Source: Methylomarinum vadi (GTDB taxonomy: Bacteria > Pseudomonadota > Gammaproteobacteria > Methylococcales > Methylomonadaceae). Taken from it: DNA of 64,000 nt. The notes beneath the pieces were generated by a model. That model was not told where the DNA came from. It did no database searches and worked only from the letters and a program-made list of their open reading frames with translations. A program made the position numbers and the translations under genes. The stretch covers positions 1,674,001 to 1,738,000 of the forward strand of contig NZ_JPON01000001.1 of the NCBI RefSeq assembly GCF_000733935.1, read 5' to 3'. The stretch's first letter is position 1, and the number at the start of each line of letters is the position of its first letter. Below are positions 62,873 through 64,000 of this stretch, in pieces.

Positions 62873-64000
62873 CTAACCCGCATAGCGTTTCATCAGCCCC
62901 GGCACGTCCAATATCAACGCAATTTTCCCGTCGCCGGTGATAGTGCCCCCGGCCAACCCTTCCAATCCTTGCAATTTGGCTCCCAACGGTTTGATGACGA
63001 CCTCTTCCTGGCCGATCAATTGGTCGACGACGAAGCCCACTTGGCGACCGCCCGCGTTAACCACGACGACGTGCGCCATGGCATGTTTATCGATCACATA
63101 ATGGGGGTCCTGTACCAACCACTCCCCCAAATAAAACAACGGCAGGGCTTTCTGCCTGACCACCACGACCAGCTGGCCATCGACGACATTGGTTTTGCGC
63201 AGGTCCAGATCCAAGATTTCAACGACGCTGGCCAGCGGCAAGGCAAAAGCCTGGCCGCCTAACTTGACCATCAAGGTCGGCATGATGGCCAAGGTCAACG
63301 GAACCTTGATGATAATCGTGCTGCCGGCACCTTCCTCGGAATCGATTTCTACCACGCCGTTCATTTGCGTGATCCGGGTCTTGACGACATCCATGCCCAC
63401 GCCGCGCCCCGATACATCGGAAATCTCGCTTTTGGTGGAAAAACCCGGCAAGAAAATCAGGTTATAACACTCCTTATCATCCAGCCTGGCCGCACTTTCT
63501 TCATCCATCAGGCCTTTTTCAATCACTTTAGCCCGTAACGTATCGGCATTCATGCCCTTGCCATCATCCTTGATGGACAGCAGGATATGGTCTCCTTCCT
63601 GAGAAGCCGTCAACACGACCAGGCCTTCCCTGGGCTTACCTTTGGCCACACGCTCTTCCGGCGCTTCAATACCGTGGTCCACCGCATTACGCACTAAATG
63701 CACCAATGGGTCGGCCAGGGCTTCGACCAGATTTTTATCCAGATCGGTTTCTTCACCGACCAATTCCAAGCGAATTTCCTTGTTGAGACTTCTGGCAAGA
63801 TCCCTGACTACCCGGGGAAAACGGCCGAATACCTTTTTGATCGGTTGCATCCGTGTCTTCATCACCGACAGTTGCAGGTCGGCCGTGACCACGTCGAGGT
63901 TGGATACGGCCTTGGCAAATTGTTCGCCAGCCTCTTCGTTGGCTTTTAATGTTTGGAAACGGTTACGCACCAGCACCAATTCACCGACCATGTTCATGAT
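62873..64000 (-). CDS. cheA: Chemotaxis histidine kinase CheA (C-terminal part, cut by window end)
   Basis: The frame is open to the window edge, so the N-terminal HPt and P2 domains lie outside. Visible: the end of the dimerisation domain (MNMVGELVLVRNRF), the ATPase domain with N box HLVRNAVDHGIE, G1 IKDDGKGMNAD, the FLPGFSTKSEISDVSGRGVGMDVV region, G2 EEGAGSTIIIKVPL, and the C-terminal CheW-like P5 domain (FALPLASVVEIL...). First visible gene of the che/mot operon. Confidence 0.93.
   Translation of the reverse strand: MMNMVGELVLVRNRFQTLKANEEAGEQFAKAVSNLDVVTADLQLSVMKTRMQPIKKVFGRFPRVVRDLARSLNKEIRLELVGEETDLDKNLVEALADPLVHLVRNAVDHGIEAPEERVAKGKPREGLVVLTASQEGDHILLSIKDDGKGMNADTLRAKVIEKGLMDEESAARLDDKECYNLIFLPGFSTKSEISDVSGRGVGMDVVKTRITQMNGVVEIDSEEGAGSTIIIKVPLTLAIMPTLMVKLGGQAFALPLASVVEILDLDLRKTNVVDGQLVVVVRQKALPLFYLGEWLVQDPHYVIDKHAMAHVVVVNAGGRQVGFVVDQLIGQEEVVIKPLGAKLQGLEGLAGGTITGDGKIALILDVPGLMKRYAG

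Overview
The window reads as chromosomal DNA of a gammaproteobacterial (type I, Methylococcales-like) methanotroph or close methylotroph. The main evidence is a ribulose-monophosphate (RuMP) formaldehyde-assimilation cluster with two hps-phi pairs, transketolase, transaldolase and fructose-bisphosphate aldolase, followed by a complete Entner-Doudoroff set (zwf, pgl, edd, eda). No pMMO, MDH or rRNA gene lies in the window, so genus and species are not assigned.

Layout. 0.1-2.9 kb: a GH13 sugar phosphorylase translationally coupled to a PDC/Cache-type membrane sensor. 3.9-4.5 kb: a nonsense-mutated IS200/IS605 element. 4.8-7.2 kb: the ATP-grasp/alpha-E pair. 7.3-16.3 kb: type II secretion genes, with a minus-strand arm (GspL-, D-, C-, M-like proteins and a lipoprotein) and a plus-strand arm (gspH, G, E, F). 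16.8-23.1 kb: a giant acidic secreted or surface protein and, just upstream in the same direction, a methyltransferase of the type carrying the MethyTransf_Reg domain. 23.6-26.3 kb: gspK, J, I and a secreted dockerin-like protein. A SecB paralogue is divergent from these. 27.3-30.4 kb: a LuxR-type response regulator and a membrane histidine kinase. 30.7-31.4 kb: an IS66 remnant.

31.6-41.6 kb is the most interesting region. In transcriptional order on the minus strand it holds hps, phi, a 15-motif repeat protein, hps, phi, tkt, a membrane-anchored protein with 4 copies of the same motif, tal and fba. The motif, T/S-G-V-x-x-Y-L/M, occurs with an almost exact 20-residue period in a soluble 380-aa protein. 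It recurs in the predicted cytoplasmic tail of a single-span membrane protein. I do not recognise either family. Their interleaving with consecutive RuMP enzymes suggests a multivalent scaffold that could gather RuMP enzymes and tether them to a membrane. This is inference.

41.9-51.5 kb is plus-strand sugar metabolism: HAD phosphatase, DhaK (with DhaL convergent), a PfkB kinase, zwf-pgl-edd-eda and xth. 51.5-55.5 kb holds an SDR, a DUF3592-like membrane protein and an unrecognised protein. 55.6-57.2 kb is an intact IS1380 element with visible terminal repeats and target duplication. 57.3-64.0 kb is a polar-flagellar type chemotaxis/motor operon on the minus strand (cheA partial, cheB, motA/motC, motB/motD, parA, two cheW, a 55-aa ORF, DUF2802). 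A 145-bp MITE with 4-bp target duplications occurs twice (23.3 and 58.4 kb), and a short GTTGGGTT palindromic repeat is dispersed between genes. No tRNA, rRNA or CRISPR array was seen.
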